DNA of 64,000 nt. Origin: Cytophagales bacterium. Lineage in GTDB: Bacteria > Bacteroidota > Bacteroidia > Cytophagales > Cyclobacteriaceae. Positions 52,906-63,572 of this stretch are shown here, one piece after another. A program made the position numbers and the translations under genes. The notes beneath the pieces are model-generated. The model saw nothing but the letters and a program-made list of their open reading frames with translations, ran no database searches and was not told the DNA's origin. The stretch covers positions 62,001-126,000 of the forward strand of contig JANYHI010000007.1 of NCBI GenBank assembly GCA_025359125.1. Direction: 5' to 3'. How positions within the stretch are numbered: the first letter of the stretch is position 1; each line of letters starts with the position of its first letter.

Positions 52906-55761
52906 ATGTCAACAAATTCTGCTGCTAAAAAAATCAAAGACCTTTCGGGTCACGATTATATTGAAATAATTGGTGCCCGCGAACATAACCTGAAGAACAT
53001 TAGTGTTTCGTTTCCCAGAAACAAACTGGTGGTGCTTACGGGCATAAGTGGAAGCGGCAAATCTTCTTTAGCGTTTGATACCATTTATGCAGAAGGGCAG
53101 CGGAGGTACATGGAAAGCTTTTCTGCTTACGCGAGAAGTTTTATTGGTAATCTTGAAAGACCGGATGTTGATAAAATAAACGGACTAAGTCCCGTTATTT
53201 CCATTGAGCAAAAAACAACTTCTAGAAACCCGCGCTCAACAGTAGGAACCGTAACAGAGATTTACGACTTCATGCGTTTGCTCTTTGCGCGCGCAGGCGA
53301 AGCCTTCTCGTATATGAATGGAGACAAAATGGTGCGCCAGAGCGAAGAGCAAATTCTAGATGCCATCATTCATAATTTTACAAACAGGAAATTGCTGGTG
53401 CTTGCCCCAGTGATAAAAGGAAGAAAAGGCCACTACCGAGAGTTGTTTGTTCAAATAAGAAAGCAAGGATATTCTAAAGTGCGTGTAGATGGCGAGGTGA
53501 TGGATATCACTGCCAAAATGCAAGTCGATCGTTTTAAAATTCATGATATTGAAATTGTTGTTGACCGCATTGTTCCGTTAGCCACAGATCGTTTTAGAAT
53601 TGGCCAATCGGTAAACATTGCATTGAAGGAAGGTAAAGGAATTATTATGGTGCAAGAAGAGAATGGCAGAGTGCACCACTTTTCAAAATTTTTGATGGAT
53701 CCTAAAACAGGATTGTCTTACGATGAACCGGCTCCCAATAATTTTTCTTTCAATTCGCCTTATGGCGCTTGCCCAATCTGTAATGGCTTAGGCCAGATTG
53801 AAGAAATCACAGAAGAGTCTGTAATACCCGATAAAAAATTAAGCATTAGTCGTGGGGGCATTTTGCCGTTGGGCGAATACCGAGACATCTGGATATTTAA
53901 AAAGATTGAAGCAATATTAAAGCGATATAAGCTAACATTGACTACACCAATTAAAGATATACCCAAAGAAGCATTAAAGGTTTTGCTCTATGGCGATGAA
54001 GAGACGGTGGCGGTACCTTCTATAAAATATCCGGGTACAGAATGGAATACCAAGTTTGAAGGCATCGTTAATTTTTTACAAAAACAAAAAGACGAAGGCA
54101 GCGAGTCCATCAAAAAATGGGTAGATGATTTTACCATCACCAAAGTTTGCCCCGAATGCCATGGCGCGCGGTTGAAAAAGGAATCACTTCACTTTAAGAT
54201 CGATCAAAAAAATATTGCGCAGCTGGCAGAACTCAATATTGATGCGCTAAAGAAATGGTTTGAAGGATTGGAAAGCCGCCTTAACGGAAAACAAAAAATA
54301 ATTGCCGCAGAAGTATTAAAAGAAATTAGAAAGCGAATTGGCTTTTTATTAGATGTTGGGTTAGATTATCTACACCTAAACAGACCATTGAGAACATTAA
54401 GCGGAGGCGAAGCACAACGTATCCGCTTGGCAACTCAAATTGGAACACAACTGGTTGGCGTACTTTATATTTTAGATGAACCCAGCATTGGCTTACATGC
54501 AAGAGATAATGCAAAATTGATTAAAGCATTAAAGGACTTACGTGATTTGGGAAATTCTGTAATTGTGGTAGAGCACGATAAAGAGATGATGCTGGAAGCA
54601 GACTATATTATTGATGTAGGCCCCGGTGCTGGCAGACATGGTGGAAATATTGTGGCAGAAGGAGACCCACAAACTTTTTTAAAGATCAACAGCACTACGG
54701 CAAAGTACCTGAGCGGCAAAATCGGAATCAACTATTCTAAAGAAAGAAGAAAAGGCTCTGGCGAAAAACTTTCGTTGATAGGTTCTACGGGCAATAATTT
54801 AAAAAATGTAGATCTTGAATTAGCACTTGGTACTTTCATTTGCATCACGGGTGTGTCGGGCAGTGGCAAATCAACATTGATACACGAAACATTATTTCCA
54901 ATTTTAAATCAGCACTTCTTTAATTCACGGCAAGAGCCATTGCCTTACAAAAAAGTAGACGGGCTTAAATTGATTGATAAGGTAATAGAAGTAGATCAAT
55001 CTCCTATTGGCAGAACTCCTCGTTCGAACCCCGCAACGTACACAGGAGTGTTTACAGACATCCGCGATTTGTTTTCGCAAATGCCCGAGGCAAAAATTCG
55101 CGGCTATAAAACAGGAAGATTCTCTTTCAACGTTAAAGGCGGTCGATGCGAGACATGTGAAGGTGCTGGCTTGCGCCTGATTGAAATGGAATTTTTACCC
55201 GATGTGTATGTGCCTTGCGAAACATGTAAGGGCAAACGCTACAACAGAGAAACATTAGAAGTACGTTTCAAAGGAAAATCGATTTCAGATGTGTTGGATA
55301 TGACGGTGGAGGAAGCAGTTATTTTCTTTGATAAGCTGCCGCGGATCTTGCGCAAGATTGAAACGTTAAATGAGGTAGGCCTCGGATATATTTCGCTCGG
55401 ACAACATGCCACAACGCTTTCAGGAGGAGAGGCACAACGCGTAAAATTAGCCACCGAACTTTCTAAACGCGATACAGGCAAAACGCTTTATATTTTAGAT
55501 GAACCCACAACAGGATTACATTTTCAAGACATTAGCCATTTACTAGATGTGCTACAGAAACTGGTAGATAAAGGTAATACCGTGTTGGTGATTGAACACA
55601 ATATGGATGTAATTAAATCGGCAGACTATATTATTGATTTAGGACCCGAAGGCGGAGCCGGTGGTGGCCGCATTATTGCGAAAGGCACACCCGAAGAAGT
55701 TTCTAAAAATCCGGCCAGCTATACAGGAAAATTTTTGAAGCCTGAGCTTCAAAAGGTTTAG
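52906..55761 (+). CDS. uvrA: Excinuclease ABC subunit A
   Basis: The 951-residue UvrA contains two ABC ATPase halves: Walker [11 protein letters not shown] near residue 46 and [10 protein letters not shown] near 648, signatures [15 protein letters not shown] and [15 protein letters not shown], and zinc-finger Cys pairs (CPICNG and CPECHG; CETCEG and CETCKG). It detects DNA damage for nucleotide excision repair. The length is typical. Position next to a GNAT gene is not informative. Confidence 0.97.
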   Translation: MSTNSAAKKIKDLSGHDYIEIIGAREHNLKNISVSFPRNKLVVLTGISGSGKSSLAFDTIYAEGQRRYMESFSAYARSFIGNLERPDVDKINGLSPVISIEQKTTSRNPRSTVGTVTEIYDFMRLLFARAGEAFSYMNGDKMVRQSEEQILDAIIHNFTNRKLLVLAPVIKGRKGHYRELFVQIRKQGYSKVRVDGEVMDITAKMQVDRFKIHDIEIVVDRIVPLATDRFRIGQSVNIALKEGKGIIMVQEENGRVHHFSKFLMDPKTGLSYDEPAPNNFSFNSPYGACPICNGLGQIEEITEESVIPDKKLSISRGGILPLGEYRDIWIFKKIEAILKRYKLTLTTPIKDIPKEALKVLLYGDEETVAVPSIKYPGTEWNTKFEGIVNFLQKQKDEGSESIKKWVDDFTITKVCPECHGARLKKESLHFKIDQKNIAQLAELNIDALKKWFEGLESRLNGKQKIIAAEVLKEIRKRIGFLLDVGLDYLHLNRPLRTLSGGEAQRIRLATQIGTQLVGVLYILDEPSIGLHARDNAKLIKALKDLRDLGNSVIVVEHDKEMMLEADYIIDVGPGAGRHGGNIVAEGDPQTFLKINSTTAKYLSGKIGINYSKERRKGSGEKLSLIGSTGNNLKNVDLELALGTFICITGVSGSGKSTLIHETLFPILNQHFFNSRQEPLPYKKVDGLKLIDKVIEVDQSPIGRTPRSNPATYTGVFTDIRDLFSQMPEAKIRGYKTGRFSFNVKGGRCETCEGAGLRLIEMEFLPDVYVPCETCKGKRYNRETLEVRFKGKSISDVLDMTVEEAVIFFDKLPRILRKIETLNEVGLGYISLGQHATTLSGGEAQRVKLATELSKRDTGKTLYILDEPTTGLHFQDISHLLDVLQKLVDKGNTVLVIEHNMDVIKSADYIIDLGPEGGAGGGRIIAKGTPEEVSKNPASYTGKFLKPELQKV

Positions 55762-55887
55762 GCATCTCTAAAACCCTCACACTTCTCTTTTGTCGAAGGG
55801 AAAGGATGAAGTTATGAGAGTAAGTATTTAGCGCTGCGCTTTATTTACCTCTGATGTAAACTTTCAAAATTCTCGGTTTTGAATCTT

Positions 55888-55895
55888 TACTTTTG
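55888..55895 (+). promoter_or_regulatory. Candidate -7 box with leaderless spacing, LytS/LytT operon
   Basis: TACTTTTG fits TAnnTTTG and ends only 5 bases before the ATG at 55901, so if it is used the mRNA would have almost no leader. Confidence 0.35.
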
Positions 55896-55900
55896 CAGAA

Positions 55901-56971
55901 ATGATCAACAATAAAAACCGATTGTATTGGAGCCTTCAAATAGGCGGTTGGTCATTCTATGCCGCAGTGCAAATAACTGCTTCTATACTCAACTCTTCTT
56001 CGGCAGAAGTAAGCACACAAAGAATATTATTTCTGCTGTACGAAGCACTTTTTTGTTTACTGGTAAGTCATTTTTTTAGAAATATCATCTTATCAGCTCG
56101 GTGGCTTAATCTTAGCCTACCCAGATTGATACCCAAAATCATTGGCAGTGTTTTCGTTTTGGGCGCATTAATGTATTTGCTTCGTATACCGGTTTCTATT
56201 CCGCTAGGTCTTTTTAAACAAGGAGTGGCACTAGACCCTTATGTTTTTTTAGGGCAGTCGGTTTTCTATGCAATTATCTTTTTTTTGTGGTCGGTTCTTT
56301 ATTTTATCTACAACTATTTTGAGCGCTACAATAAGTCATTAAAATATGAAGCATCTGTAAAAGAGATTGAACTTAATAATTTAAAATCTCAGCTAAATCC
56401 TCATTTTATTTTCAATGCGCTGAATAGCATTCGTGCGTTGGTGGATGAAAATCCGCAAAAGTCAAAGATGGCCATCAATCAACTCTCTAATATTCTTCGC
56501 GGTTCGCTAACGATGGATAAGCGAGGGCTTACACGCTTTGACGATGAAATAAAGATGGTGAAAGATTATTTGGGGCTGGAAGGTATTCGGTTTGAAGAGC
56601 GTTTAAAGGCAGAATTTAATATTCACCCAGACTCACATGATTTTATGGTGCCACCATTAATGATCCAAACTTTAGTTGAGAACGGAGTGAAGCACGGCAT
56701 TTCAAAGCTAACTCGTGGCGGCATTATACAGGTTTCAACTCAGGCTCTCAATAGTGGTTTGGTAATCCGCATCAGAAACAGTGGCCATTATGTAAACAGC
56801 CATCAAAATGAAAATGGTTTAGGCATTAACAATACCATTCAGCGATTAAAATTGTTGTATGGAGATGCCGCTTACTTTAAAATCATCAACGAAAAGGATA
56901 ATTTTGTTTTAACAGAGGTTTATTTACCCCCTTTACAATCAGACTATAACAATGAAAGCACTGGTAATTGA
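55901..56971 (+). CDS. LytS/YehU-type sensor histidine kinase
   Basis: The 356-residue protein has four hydrophobic segments (about 10-145), a coiled-coil link and a His_kinase domain with phosphoacceptor His168 in QLNPHFIFNALNSIRALV, followed by a HATPase region (VENGVKHGI, NGLGINNTIQRLKLLYG). It lacks an obvious sensory domain beyond the membrane part. The next gene overlaps its end by 20 bases and encodes the matching regulator. Confidence 0.9.
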   Translation: MINNKNRLYWSLQIGGWSFYAAVQITASILNSSSAEVSTQRILFLLYEALFCLLVSHFFRNIILSARWLNLSLPRLIPKIIGSVFVLGALMYLLRIPVSIPLGLFKQGVALDPYVFLGQSVFYAIIFFLWSVLYFIYNYFERYNKSLKYEASVKEIELNNLKSQLNPHFIFNALNSIRALVDENPQKSKMAINQLSNILRGSLTMDKRGLTRFDDEIKMVKDYLGLEGIRFEERLKAEFNIHPDSHDFMVPPLMIQTLVENGVKHGISKLTRGGIIQVSTQALNSGLVIRIRNSGHYVNSHQNENGLGINNTIQRLKLLYGDAAYFKIINEKDNFVLTEVYLPPLQSDYNNESTGN

Positions 56972-57668
56972 CGATGAGCGTTTGGCTCGCAAAGAACTCA
57001 TCACACTGTTAGAGGCACATCCTTCTATTGAAGTAGTGGGAGAAGCGATGAATGCCGATGAAGCAGAGAAAATGATAGAAGAATTAAACCCCGATTTACT
57101 TTTTCTAGACATTCAGATGCCCGGCCGCACCGGCTTTCAACTGCTTGAATCTTTGGATTCTGCACCACTAGTAGTTTTCACCACTGCCTACGATCAATAT
57201 GCATTGAAAGCTTTTGAAGTGAGCGCTTTAGATTATTTGTTAAAGCCAATAGTAGCTGAGCGATTGAGTGAGGCGGTAAGTAAAGTAATGGAGAAAGAGC
57301 GAGCTAAGTCTGGCAGAAGTGGCGAAAAGAAATTAGGATTAGAAGATCAGGTGTTTGTAAAAGATGGCGAGCGCTGTTGGTTTGTAAGCTTGGCAAACGT
57401 GCGCATGTTTGAGTCTGATGGAAATTACATTAAAGTGTATTTTGATGTAAACCGCCCGATGATACATAAATCCCTAAACGCGCTGGATGAAAAACTTGAC
57501 GAGAGAGCTTTCTTTCGCGCAAGCCGCAAGCATATTGTTAATTTAAGTTGGGTGGAAGGAATTGAGCCTTGGTTTAACGGTGGGCTAATGGTGCGATTAA
57601 AAGGCGGAGATAAAGTTGAAGTGAGTCGCAGGCAGGCAGCCAAATTTAAAGATATGATGAGCTTGTAA
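56952..57668 (+). CDS. LytTR-family response regulator
   Basis: The 238-residue product has a receiver domain (Asp7-Asp8, phosphoacceptor Asp53 in LFLDIQMPG, Lys in LLKPIVAE) and a LytTR DNA-binding domain (about 130-238; ESDGNYIKVYFD, RKHIVNLSWVEGIE). It is co-transcribed with the LytS-type kinase through a 20-base overlap. Targets unknown; LytTR regulators often bind direct repeats upstream of membrane or adhesion genes. Confidence 0.94.
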   Translation: MKALVIDDERLARKELITLLEAHPSIEVVGEAMNADEAEKMIEELNPDLLFLDIQMPGRTGFQLLESLDSAPLVVFTTAYDQYALKAFEVSALDYLLKPIVAERLSEAVSKVMEKERAKSGRSGEKKLGLEDQVFVKDGERCWFVSLANVRMFESDGNYIKVYFDVNRPMIHKSLNALDEKLDERAFFRASRKHIVNLSWVEGIEPWFNGGLMVRLKGGDKVEVSRRQAAKFKDMMSL

Positions 57669-57677
57669 GTACGAAGC

Positions 57678-58043
57678 TTACTTAAGAACCAATTCAATCA
57701 ATTCTTTCTCAACACTCCAATCTTTTGCTAATTTAAGCATAGCGGTTGCTTCCATTTCTGTAACATAGCCCTTTAAGTTATTGGCCTGCCACACCATATT
57801 AATGAGTTCAATTCTTTTCTCTTTAGCGTAATCTCCTATAATCGCGTTCAAATAAATTCGCGCTCGATCGAAGGATGTGAGGTAATCTTTAGCTATAAAA
57901 TCCAATGCCCATTTTAATTGTTCCTTTGCATTTAATTCAACAGAGGTTTCTTCCAAATCTATTTTTTCAGGCTCATCTAATCCATGATAATGATAGATAA
58001 CTGCCTTTAAAAGCATGTAAACTTTTTTCTCTTCTTCTGTCAT
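57678..58043 (-). CDS. Small helical protein, possibly TerB-like
   Basis: The 121-residue cytosolic protein is mostly helical. Its C-terminal part (IELINMVWQANNLKGYVTEMEATAMLKLAKDW) resembles the helix pair with an acidic loop in TerB-like proteins, but it lacks the AFVHLY-TVH motif of the two clear TerB-like genes. It is convergent with the LytTR gene (10 bases apart) and lies beside hemW on the same strand. Function unknown. Confidence 0.6.
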   Translation of the reverse strand: MTEEEKKVYMLLKAVIYHYHGLDEPEKIDLEETSVELNAKEQLKWALDFIAKDYLTSFDRARIYLNAIIGDYAKEKRIELINMVWQANNLKGYVTEMEATAMLKLAKDWSVEKELIELVLK

Positions 58044-58084
58044 GGCAGAAAATTAGTAATTTCTGGTTGATTCCTTCGAATACA

Positions 58085-59209
58085 TTATTCAGAAATAAAT
58101 AGATCAGAGGCAATTTGATCTGCCAGCAACTTACCTTTCGATGTAAGTCTAATAATATGTTGGTTAGCTACTACCAATCCCTTCTCCAGAAAAGTCTGAA
58201 AAAATTGATTTTCAGCTAGGCGATAGTCTAGCTCTTTTTCAAGATAGCCAAGATCTGTTCCCCACATCGTTCTTAGAGTAGTAAAAATGTATTCGTTGAT
58301 TTTATTAGCGCGAGTTAATACTTCTCTTTCAAAGGGTATCTTTCCGCTTTCAATTGAATTAACATAAAGGTGGTTGTTGCTTATGTTATACTGCCTACTT
58401 ATGCCATCGTAAGAATGTGCACTGGGGCCAATCCCTAGATATTTTTTTTGCTTCCAATAGCTGCTGTTGTGTTTTGATTCGAATCCCGGCTTGCTAAAAT
58501 TAGAAATCTCATAGTGTTCGTAGCCGGCTTGTGTCAAAGATTCAATTAACAGTTCAAATTGTTCGGCAGACTCTTTTTCGTCAATAGCCTGAAGTTTGCC
58601 TTTCTTTTGCCATTGGCCAAAAGTTGTTTTTTCTTCAATGGTAAGTGAATAAGCAGAAATGTGTTCGGGGCGAAGAGCCAGCGCTTTTTCAATATTCGAT
58701 TTCCAGGCACTTAAAGATTGGCCAGGTGTAGAGTGAATTAAATCGATACTGATATTATTAAATCCTGCTTCTCTTGCTATTGATATACATTGTTCTGCTT
58801 CTACTGAATTATGGGCACGATTAAAAAATTGAAGAATACTATCATCAAAAGATTGAATGCCAATACTCAGCCTATTGGTGCCAATTTTTTTAAGAAGAGC
58901 CAGTTTTTCAAAAGTCAAATCATCCGGATTAGCTTCGAGAGTTATTTCAGGATGGGTGACAACCGAAAAATTTTTAAAGATAGAATCCAGAATTATTTCC
59001 AACTCATTTCTTAACAAAATGGAGGGTGTTCCCCCACCCCAATAAATTGTCTCGATAGATTCATTATTAAGATATTCACGTTGCCACTTCAATTCTTTAC
59101 TTATGGCCTCTACTACCCGCTGCCTTAATTCTTGGTTAGTAGAAAAATGAAAATCGCAGTAATGGCATGCCTGCTTGCAAAAAGGAATGTGAATATATAA
59201 GCCGGCCAT
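58085..59209 (-). CDS. hemW: Radical SAM protein HemW
   Basis: The 374-residue protein is HemW, the heme chaperone related to oxygen-independent coproporphyrinogen oxidase (HemN). The radical SAM cluster ligands are Cys11, Cys15 and Cys18 in FCKQACHYC, followed by WGGGTPS and the HemN-like C-terminal domain. It lacks the extra N-terminal Cys motif typical of true HemN, which favours HemW. A hemD-like gene lies 1.2 kb away on the other strand. Confidence 0.9.
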   Translation of the reverse strand: MAGLYIHIPFCKQACHYCDFHFSTNQELRQRVVEAISKELKWQREYLNNESIETIYWGGGTPSILLRNELEIILDSIFKNFSVVTHPEITLEANPDDLTFEKLALLKKIGTNRLSIGIQSFDDSILQFFNRAHNSVEAEQCISIAREAGFNNISIDLIHSTPGQSLSAWKSNIEKALALRPEHISAYSLTIEEKTTFGQWQKKGKLQAIDEKESAEQFELLIESLTQAGYEHYEISNFSKPGFESKHNSSYWKQKKYLGIGPSAHSYDGISRQYNISNNHLYVNSIESGKIPFEREVLTRANKINEYIFTTLRTMWGTDLGYLEKELDYRLAENQFFQTFLEKGLVVANQHIIRLTSKGKLLADQIASDLFISE

Positions 59210-59274
59210 TTAATGCTTATTAGGATTATTTGTAAAACAATAGAAATCGTTTCGGTTATGCCACTCTATTCTGA

Positions 59275-59282
59275 TATTTTTG
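59275..59282 (+). promoter_or_regulatory. Candidate -7 box for the DUF4271 operon
   Basis: TATTTTTG fits TAnnTTTG and ends 17 bases before the TTG start at 59300, in the divergent gap with hemW. Confidence 0.35.
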
Positions 59283-59299
59283 AGTGATTTAATTTTCGC

Positions 59300-60379
59300 T
59301 TGAAAACAATACTCATCAATTTTCTTCTTTTATCTATAGTCATATTAGCAGCGGCTCAGCCAGGTGCAGATATTCTTGATTTAAAGAGTCGATGGCAAAT
59401 TAATATTAACGATCAATTTGTCTCTTACCAAAATGAATCAACAAAGGCAATTTATTTTTGGATAACCCCCAAAACAGATAAGCGACATTTTTTGGTAGTT
59501 GATGGAAGGAAGCGGTATTCTGTTTTTGTAAATAACAAATTGATAGTACAAAAAGCAGGGAAGACACGTTTATCTGTCGATAGTTTAACTGATCTCTATC
59601 CAAACAAATTATTTGTTGGTGTTTATTCAGAGAATGGAGTTCATCACATTATTACCAAACTCCAATCAGATTTAAAGATTGATAAACCACTCACTCTTAG
59701 AAAGGGAAATTATTTTTTAGATTTTTCTGTATTGGCTACTCTTATGCTAATTATTTGCGCGGTTCTGTTCTGGCGTACGAACCCTGCATTAACAATTGAT
59801 TATCTTAACGTGAATAAACTGTTTTCTCTTCAAGATAAAGATGACAGTACCCTTACGCTTCGTATTGCTTCTAGTGTAAACTTGTTGATCTATTTATTTG
59901 GAAGTTTTTTTACGGGGCTCATGCTTATCATTGCTTTTCACTTTATAGGAGACCAATTTTGGCTTTCTCAACAGTTTTCAATTACCTCAACTGCGCAGGC
60001 CTTTTGGCATTGGGTGGTATTGTCCTTAATTATTTATGCTGGTTTAATGTTCAAATTAATTTGGTTGGTGCTGCTTACCTCATTATTTGCCTTCCGAGAC
60101 ACAGCTAGTTTTCAGTTTTTCAATTTTATGAGAACAATTTTGCTTTCAGTTATCACTCTTGCGATAATTTGTGTGCTTTATTTTGTCTTTGGTGTTCGGG
60201 ATGAAAATTATTTCTACTTTTTAATTTCTATTCTCTCAACTATTTTCATTGCAGGAACAACGGTTGTCTATTTCAAATTAATGAGCCGGATGCCTTTCCA
60301 TTTCTTTCATTTATTTTCCTACCTTTGTGTATCCGAAATCATCCCGCTAATGGTCTTGATTAAGGTGTTTTTCTACTAA
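59300..60379 (+). CDS. DUF4271 domain membrane protein
   Basis: The 359-residue protein has a signal peptide or first helix (ILINFLLLSIVILAAAQ), a periplasmic region (about 20-140), then about six membrane segments ending in FHFFHLFSYLCVSEIIPLMVLIKVFFY, the pattern of DUF4271 in Bacteroidota. The DUF4271-hemD-porP-gldK-gldL order is a known neighbourhood. Role unknown, though the location suggests a link to gliding/T9SS. The frame starts with TTG at 59300. Confidence 0.85.
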   Translation: MKTILINFLLLSIVILAAAQPGADILDLKSRWQININDQFVSYQNESTKAIYFWITPKTDKRHFLVVDGRKRYSVFVNNKLIVQKAGKTRLSVDSLTDLYPNKLFVGVYSENGVHHIITKLQSDLKIDKPLTLRKGNYFLDFSVLATLMLIICAVLFWRTNPALTIDYLNVNKLFSLQDKDDSTLTLRIASSVNLLIYLFGSFFTGLMLIIAFHFIGDQFWLSQQFSITSTAQAFWHWVVLSLIIYAGLMFKLIWLVLLTSLFAFRDTASFQFFNFMRTILLSVITLAIICVLYFVFGVRDENYFYFLISILSTIFIAGTTVVYFKLMSRMPFHFFHLFSYLCVSEIIPLMVLIKVFFY

Positions 60380-60401
60380 GCCCAACCCGATACGTGTTGA
60401 T

Positions 60402-61178
60402 ATGACAGAAACTGCTACGGACAGAATGCGAAAAGTAAAGAGCATTCTAGTCGCACAGGAAGCCCCCACAGATGTTAATTCACCTTACCTTAAACTTGCA
60501 GAGAAATACAATTTAAAAATTGACTTTCGACCATTTATTCAGGTTGAGCCAGTTCCGGCTAAAGAGTTTCGCAAGCAGAAAGTAGAAATTATGCAGCACA
60601 CGGCTATTATTTTTACAAGCCGAAACGCAGTAGACCATTTTTTTGCTCTTTGCGTAGAGTTAAAATTAGAAATGCCTCCCGAAATGAAATACTTCTGTAT
60701 TTCTGATCAGACTTCAAATTACCTTCAGAAATACATCGTCATCCGAAAACGCAAAATATTTGCCGGCCTAAAGGACACAAAAGATTTACTCGAAATAATT
60801 AAGAAGCATAAAAACGAAAAATTTCTTTTCCCTTGTTCTGATATTAGAAAAAATGACATCCCTGATTTTTTAAAAGAAAACGGATTTACGTTTACCGAAG
60901 CAATTATTAATCATACAGTTGCTGCTAACCTCAACGATCTTAAAAATGTCTTTTATGATATTTTAGCATTCTTTAGCCCCTCCGGTATAAATTCATTATT
61001 TGTTAACTTCCCCGAATACAAACAGAATAATACGAGACTAGCTGCGTTTGGCCCAACTACGGCTAAAGCAGTTAAAGATGCAGGGCTATTTTTGGATATC
61101 GAGGCTCCCCTGCCTAATGCGCCCTCGATGACTGGTGCTCTTGAACTTTATATAAAAAAAGCTAACGGAATTAAATAA
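60402..61178 (+). CDS. hemD: Uroporphyrinogen-III synthase-like protein
   Basis: The 258-residue product has the weak but recognisable HemD pattern: IIFTSRNAVDHFF in the first half, FFSPSGINSLF in the second, and AAFGPTTAKAVKDAG before the end. HemD makes uroporphyrinogen III in heme biosynthesis. In Bacteroidota it commonly lies between DUF4271 and porP, as here. Substrate residues are poorly conserved in this family, so the function rests on pattern and location. A second Met at codon 9 is possible. Confidence 0.85.
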   Translation: MTETATDRMRKVKSILVAQEAPTDVNSPYLKLAEKYNLKIDFRPFIQVEPVPAKEFRKQKVEIMQHTAIIFTSRNAVDHFFALCVELKLEMPPEMKYFCISDQTSNYLQKYIVIRKRKIFAGLKDTKDLLEIIKKHKNEKFLFPCSDIRKNDIPDFLKENGFTFTEAIINHTVAANLNDLKNVFYDILAFFSPSGINSLFVNFPEYKQNNTRLAAFGPTTAKAVKDAGLFLDIEAPLPNAPSMTGALELYIKKANGIK

Positions 61179-61251
61179 TAGCTTCACCCTTACGTTTTTA
61201 GTTAGGTTTATATTTTATTGCACTTTAATTACATTCAGTTGTCTGTTTCTA

Positions 61252-61259
61252 TAAATTTG
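61252..61259 (+). promoter_or_regulatory. Candidate -7 box for the porP-gldK-gldL operon
   Basis: TAAATTTG fits TAnnTTTG and ends 30 bases before the porP ATG at 61290, after the hemD-like gene. Confidence 0.35.
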
Positions 61260-61289
61260 ATTTATCTTTAAGTCTGTTTTAAATTCTAA

Positions 61290-62246
61290 ATGATAAGAAA
61301 GTTACTACTGATGAGTCTTTTGATGGTTCTTGGCTTGATCAAAATACAAGCACAGCAAGATCCTCAATTTACCCATTACATGTTCAACACTCTATATTAT
61401 AATCCTGCCTTTGCAGGAGTAGAAGGTGTTACCAAGCTTACGGCAATACACAGAAGTCAATGGCTAGGTTACACTCCTACATTGGGGGGAGGCGGTGCTC
61501 CTACCACACAGATCATCACGATGACTGCTCCAATTTTTAAATTGAATAGTGGATTTGGTGCGTACATAGTAAATGATCAGTTAGGGCCACAAAATAACTT
61601 AGAAGCTCAAGCATCTTATGCGTATCATCTTGGCATTAAGGATAGCAAATTAAGCTTTGGAATTCGTACGGGGATATATTCTCAAACTATCAACTTTGAT
61701 CAGTATAGATACATCGATCCCAATGATCCACTTCTAGGCGATAAGAGAGGCTCTCAATCTCAAATAAGGCCTGATATGGCGTTTGGTGTATTTTGGAGAA
61801 AGGAAAAATATTATGTTGGAGTAAGCTTTAACCACTTACTCCGTTCCACTTTTGATTTTGGACTTAGTCAACGAAATGCACTTCAAACTCACCTTTACTT
61901 AACTGGTGGATATTATTATGAAGTTAATTTTGATCTCAAATTTCACATTTCGACAATTATACAATCAGACTTTACCAAAACTACAGTTAATGTTGGCGGT
62001 TTGGCATATTATAAAGATACTATGTGGGGAGGTTTATCCTTTCGATCTTCAGAAGCTGCCATCTTAATGTTAGGGTATAGTTTGTTAAAAGATAAATCTT
62101 TGAAAATTGGATACGGTCTTGATTACGTAATTCAAGATCAGGCTGCAAAACAGGCTACATCCCATGAATTAATGCTTACTTATGAGCTTCCAGTCAATCC
62201 CGGAAGCGGTAAAAAAGTAGTCAGAACCCCAAGATACAGGCACTAA
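61290..62246 (+). CDS. PorP/SprF family T9SS outer-membrane protein
   Basis: The 318-residue protein has a signal peptide (to about IQAQQ) and the PorP/SprF opening DPQFTHYMFNTLYYNPAFAG, then a beta-barrel with GLSFRSSEAAILMLGYS near the end. The family anchors surface proteins such as adhesins for gliding or interacts with secretion of T9SS cargo. It precedes gldK, as in many Cytophagales and Flavobacteria. Confidence 0.93.
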   Translation: MIRKLLLMSLLMVLGLIKIQAQQDPQFTHYMFNTLYYNPAFAGVEGVTKLTAIHRSQWLGYTPTLGGGGAPTTQIITMTAPIFKLNSGFGAYIVNDQLGPQNNLEAQASYAYHLGIKDSKLSFGIRTGIYSQTINFDQYRYIDPNDPLLGDKRGSQSQIRPDMAFGVFWRKEKYYVGVSFNHLLRSTFDFGLSQRNALQTHLYLTGGYYYEVNFDLKFHISTIIQSDFTKTTVNVGGLAYYKDTMWGGLSFRSSEAAILMLGYSLLKDKSLKIGYGLDYVIQDQAAKQATSHELMLTYELPVNPGSGKKVVRTPRYRH

Positions 62247-62387
62247 GCAAAAAATAATTTTGTTTTTTTAGCGATTTTATTGAATTTGGACGCTTAGTGT
62301 TTAATTAAAAGGCGAAAAAAGAATAACTTTCGAGTCTGCTCGTTAGAAAAACTAACAACAGATAAGGAGTGTACTAACAAAAAACCT

Positions 62388-63515
62388 ATGAAGAAAAGTG
62401 TTTCTCAGAAAGTTCTGTACTATGCGATAATCTTAGCTACCTCCTCAGTGGTAGGTAGCTGTGGGCTCTTGGGTATAGGAGGTAAAAAAGGTGGCGGAGG
62501 TGATGCACAAGGTGAAGTTGTGGGTCAATCTACAATTGAAAGAAAAGAAGGATGGTCAATGGTAATACCGTATGGTATGGTTCCCATTCCAGCCGGAACC
62601 TTTCACATGGGGCAGGCAGATGAAGACCCCGCATCAACGCAAATCAATTTCAATAAGCAAATTACAATTGGTCCTCTTTTCATGGATGAGACCGAGATAA
62701 CCAACGATGAGTATCTTCAATTCACCGCCTTTTTTATGGGTGCTGAAGGGGGTGCGCAGTTAACTAATTTCCCTGCAGTTAGCCAGCAAGAGTTTATGGC
62801 TAAGTTCTACCCTGATACAACTGTTTGGATGAAAGACTTTACTCACCACATGGGCGATCCATTGGTAGATTACTATTGGCAGCATCCTGGATATCAAGAT
62901 TATCCGGTGGTTGGAGTTAGTTGGGAAGCAGCAAATTTCTTTGGTAAGTGGAGGACAGCATTTTTGAATGAGTGGAGACAAGTAAACGGTGGTCAGCCAC
63001 CTATGCCAGCTTTCCGTCTTCCTTCTGAAGCAGAGTGGGAATATGCCGCGCGTGGCGGAAGAGATATGAATAAATACCCTTGGGGCAATCCGTATATTCG
63101 TAACTCTAAAGGATGTATGTTAGCTAACTTCAAGCCAGGCCGTGGTAATTATTACGATGATGGCTTTGCCTATACCTCTCCGGTAGGTATTTATTTTCCT
63201 AACGATTATGGTTTGGTGGATATGTCGGGCAATGTTTCAGAGTGGTGTTTAGATGATTTCAACCCTGCCTCTGTTCCAACCGTTTGGGATTTGAATCCAC
63301 AATTCATTGATAAAAATGCATATGATAAAGAGGGCAACTCAAAAGAAAAGTATAATGCGCGTAAAGTAATTCGTGGAGGTTCTTGGAAAGATGTAGCATA
63401 CTATCTTGAAACGGGCACTAGAACGTATGAATACAAAGACTCAACACGTGCTTACATTGGCTTTAGATGTGCGATGACTAATTTAGGCCGCTCATCAGGA
63501 ACAGAATTTCAATAA
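62388..63515 (+). CDS. gldK: Gliding motility/T9SS lipoprotein GldK
   Basis: The 375-residue product has a lipobox (TSSVVGSC), a Gly-rich linker and a formylglycine-generating-enzyme (FGE) fold: IPAGTFHMGQ, DETEITNDEYLQFT, LPSEAEWEYAARGG, GLVDMSGNVSEWC and VIRGGSWKD. GldK forms the T9SS ring in the outer membrane with GldN; here gldL follows 57 bases downstream, confirming GldK over other FGE-like Gld proteins (GldJ). The FGE fold is structural rather than catalytic in this family. Confidence 0.93.
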   Translation: MKKSVSQKVLYYAIILATSSVVGSCGLLGIGGKKGGGGDAQGEVVGQSTIERKEGWSMVIPYGMVPIPAGTFHMGQADEDPASTQINFNKQITIGPLFMDETEITNDEYLQFTAFFMGAEGGAQLTNFPAVSQQEFMAKFYPDTTVWMKDFTHHMGDPLVDYYWQHPGYQDYPVVGVSWEAANFFGKWRTAFLNEWRQVNGGQPPMPAFRLPSEAEWEYAARGGRDMNKYPWGNPYIRNSKGCMLANFKPGRGNYYDDGFAYTSPVGIYFPNDYGLVDMSGNVSEWCLDDFNPASVPTVWDLNPQFIDKNAYDKEGNSKEKYNARKVIRGGSWKDVAYYLETGTRTYEYKDSTRAYIGFRCAMTNLGRSSGTEFQ

Positions 63516-63572
63516 TTGAAAACTACCCTTATATTTATAAAAAACTCAGACTAACCTAAATCTCATAGAACC

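Noticed and set aside
55762-55860. Palindrome-like AGCGCTGCGCT as a REP or terminator
   Set aside because: Stem of five bases with a one-base loop and no T-run; not supportable.
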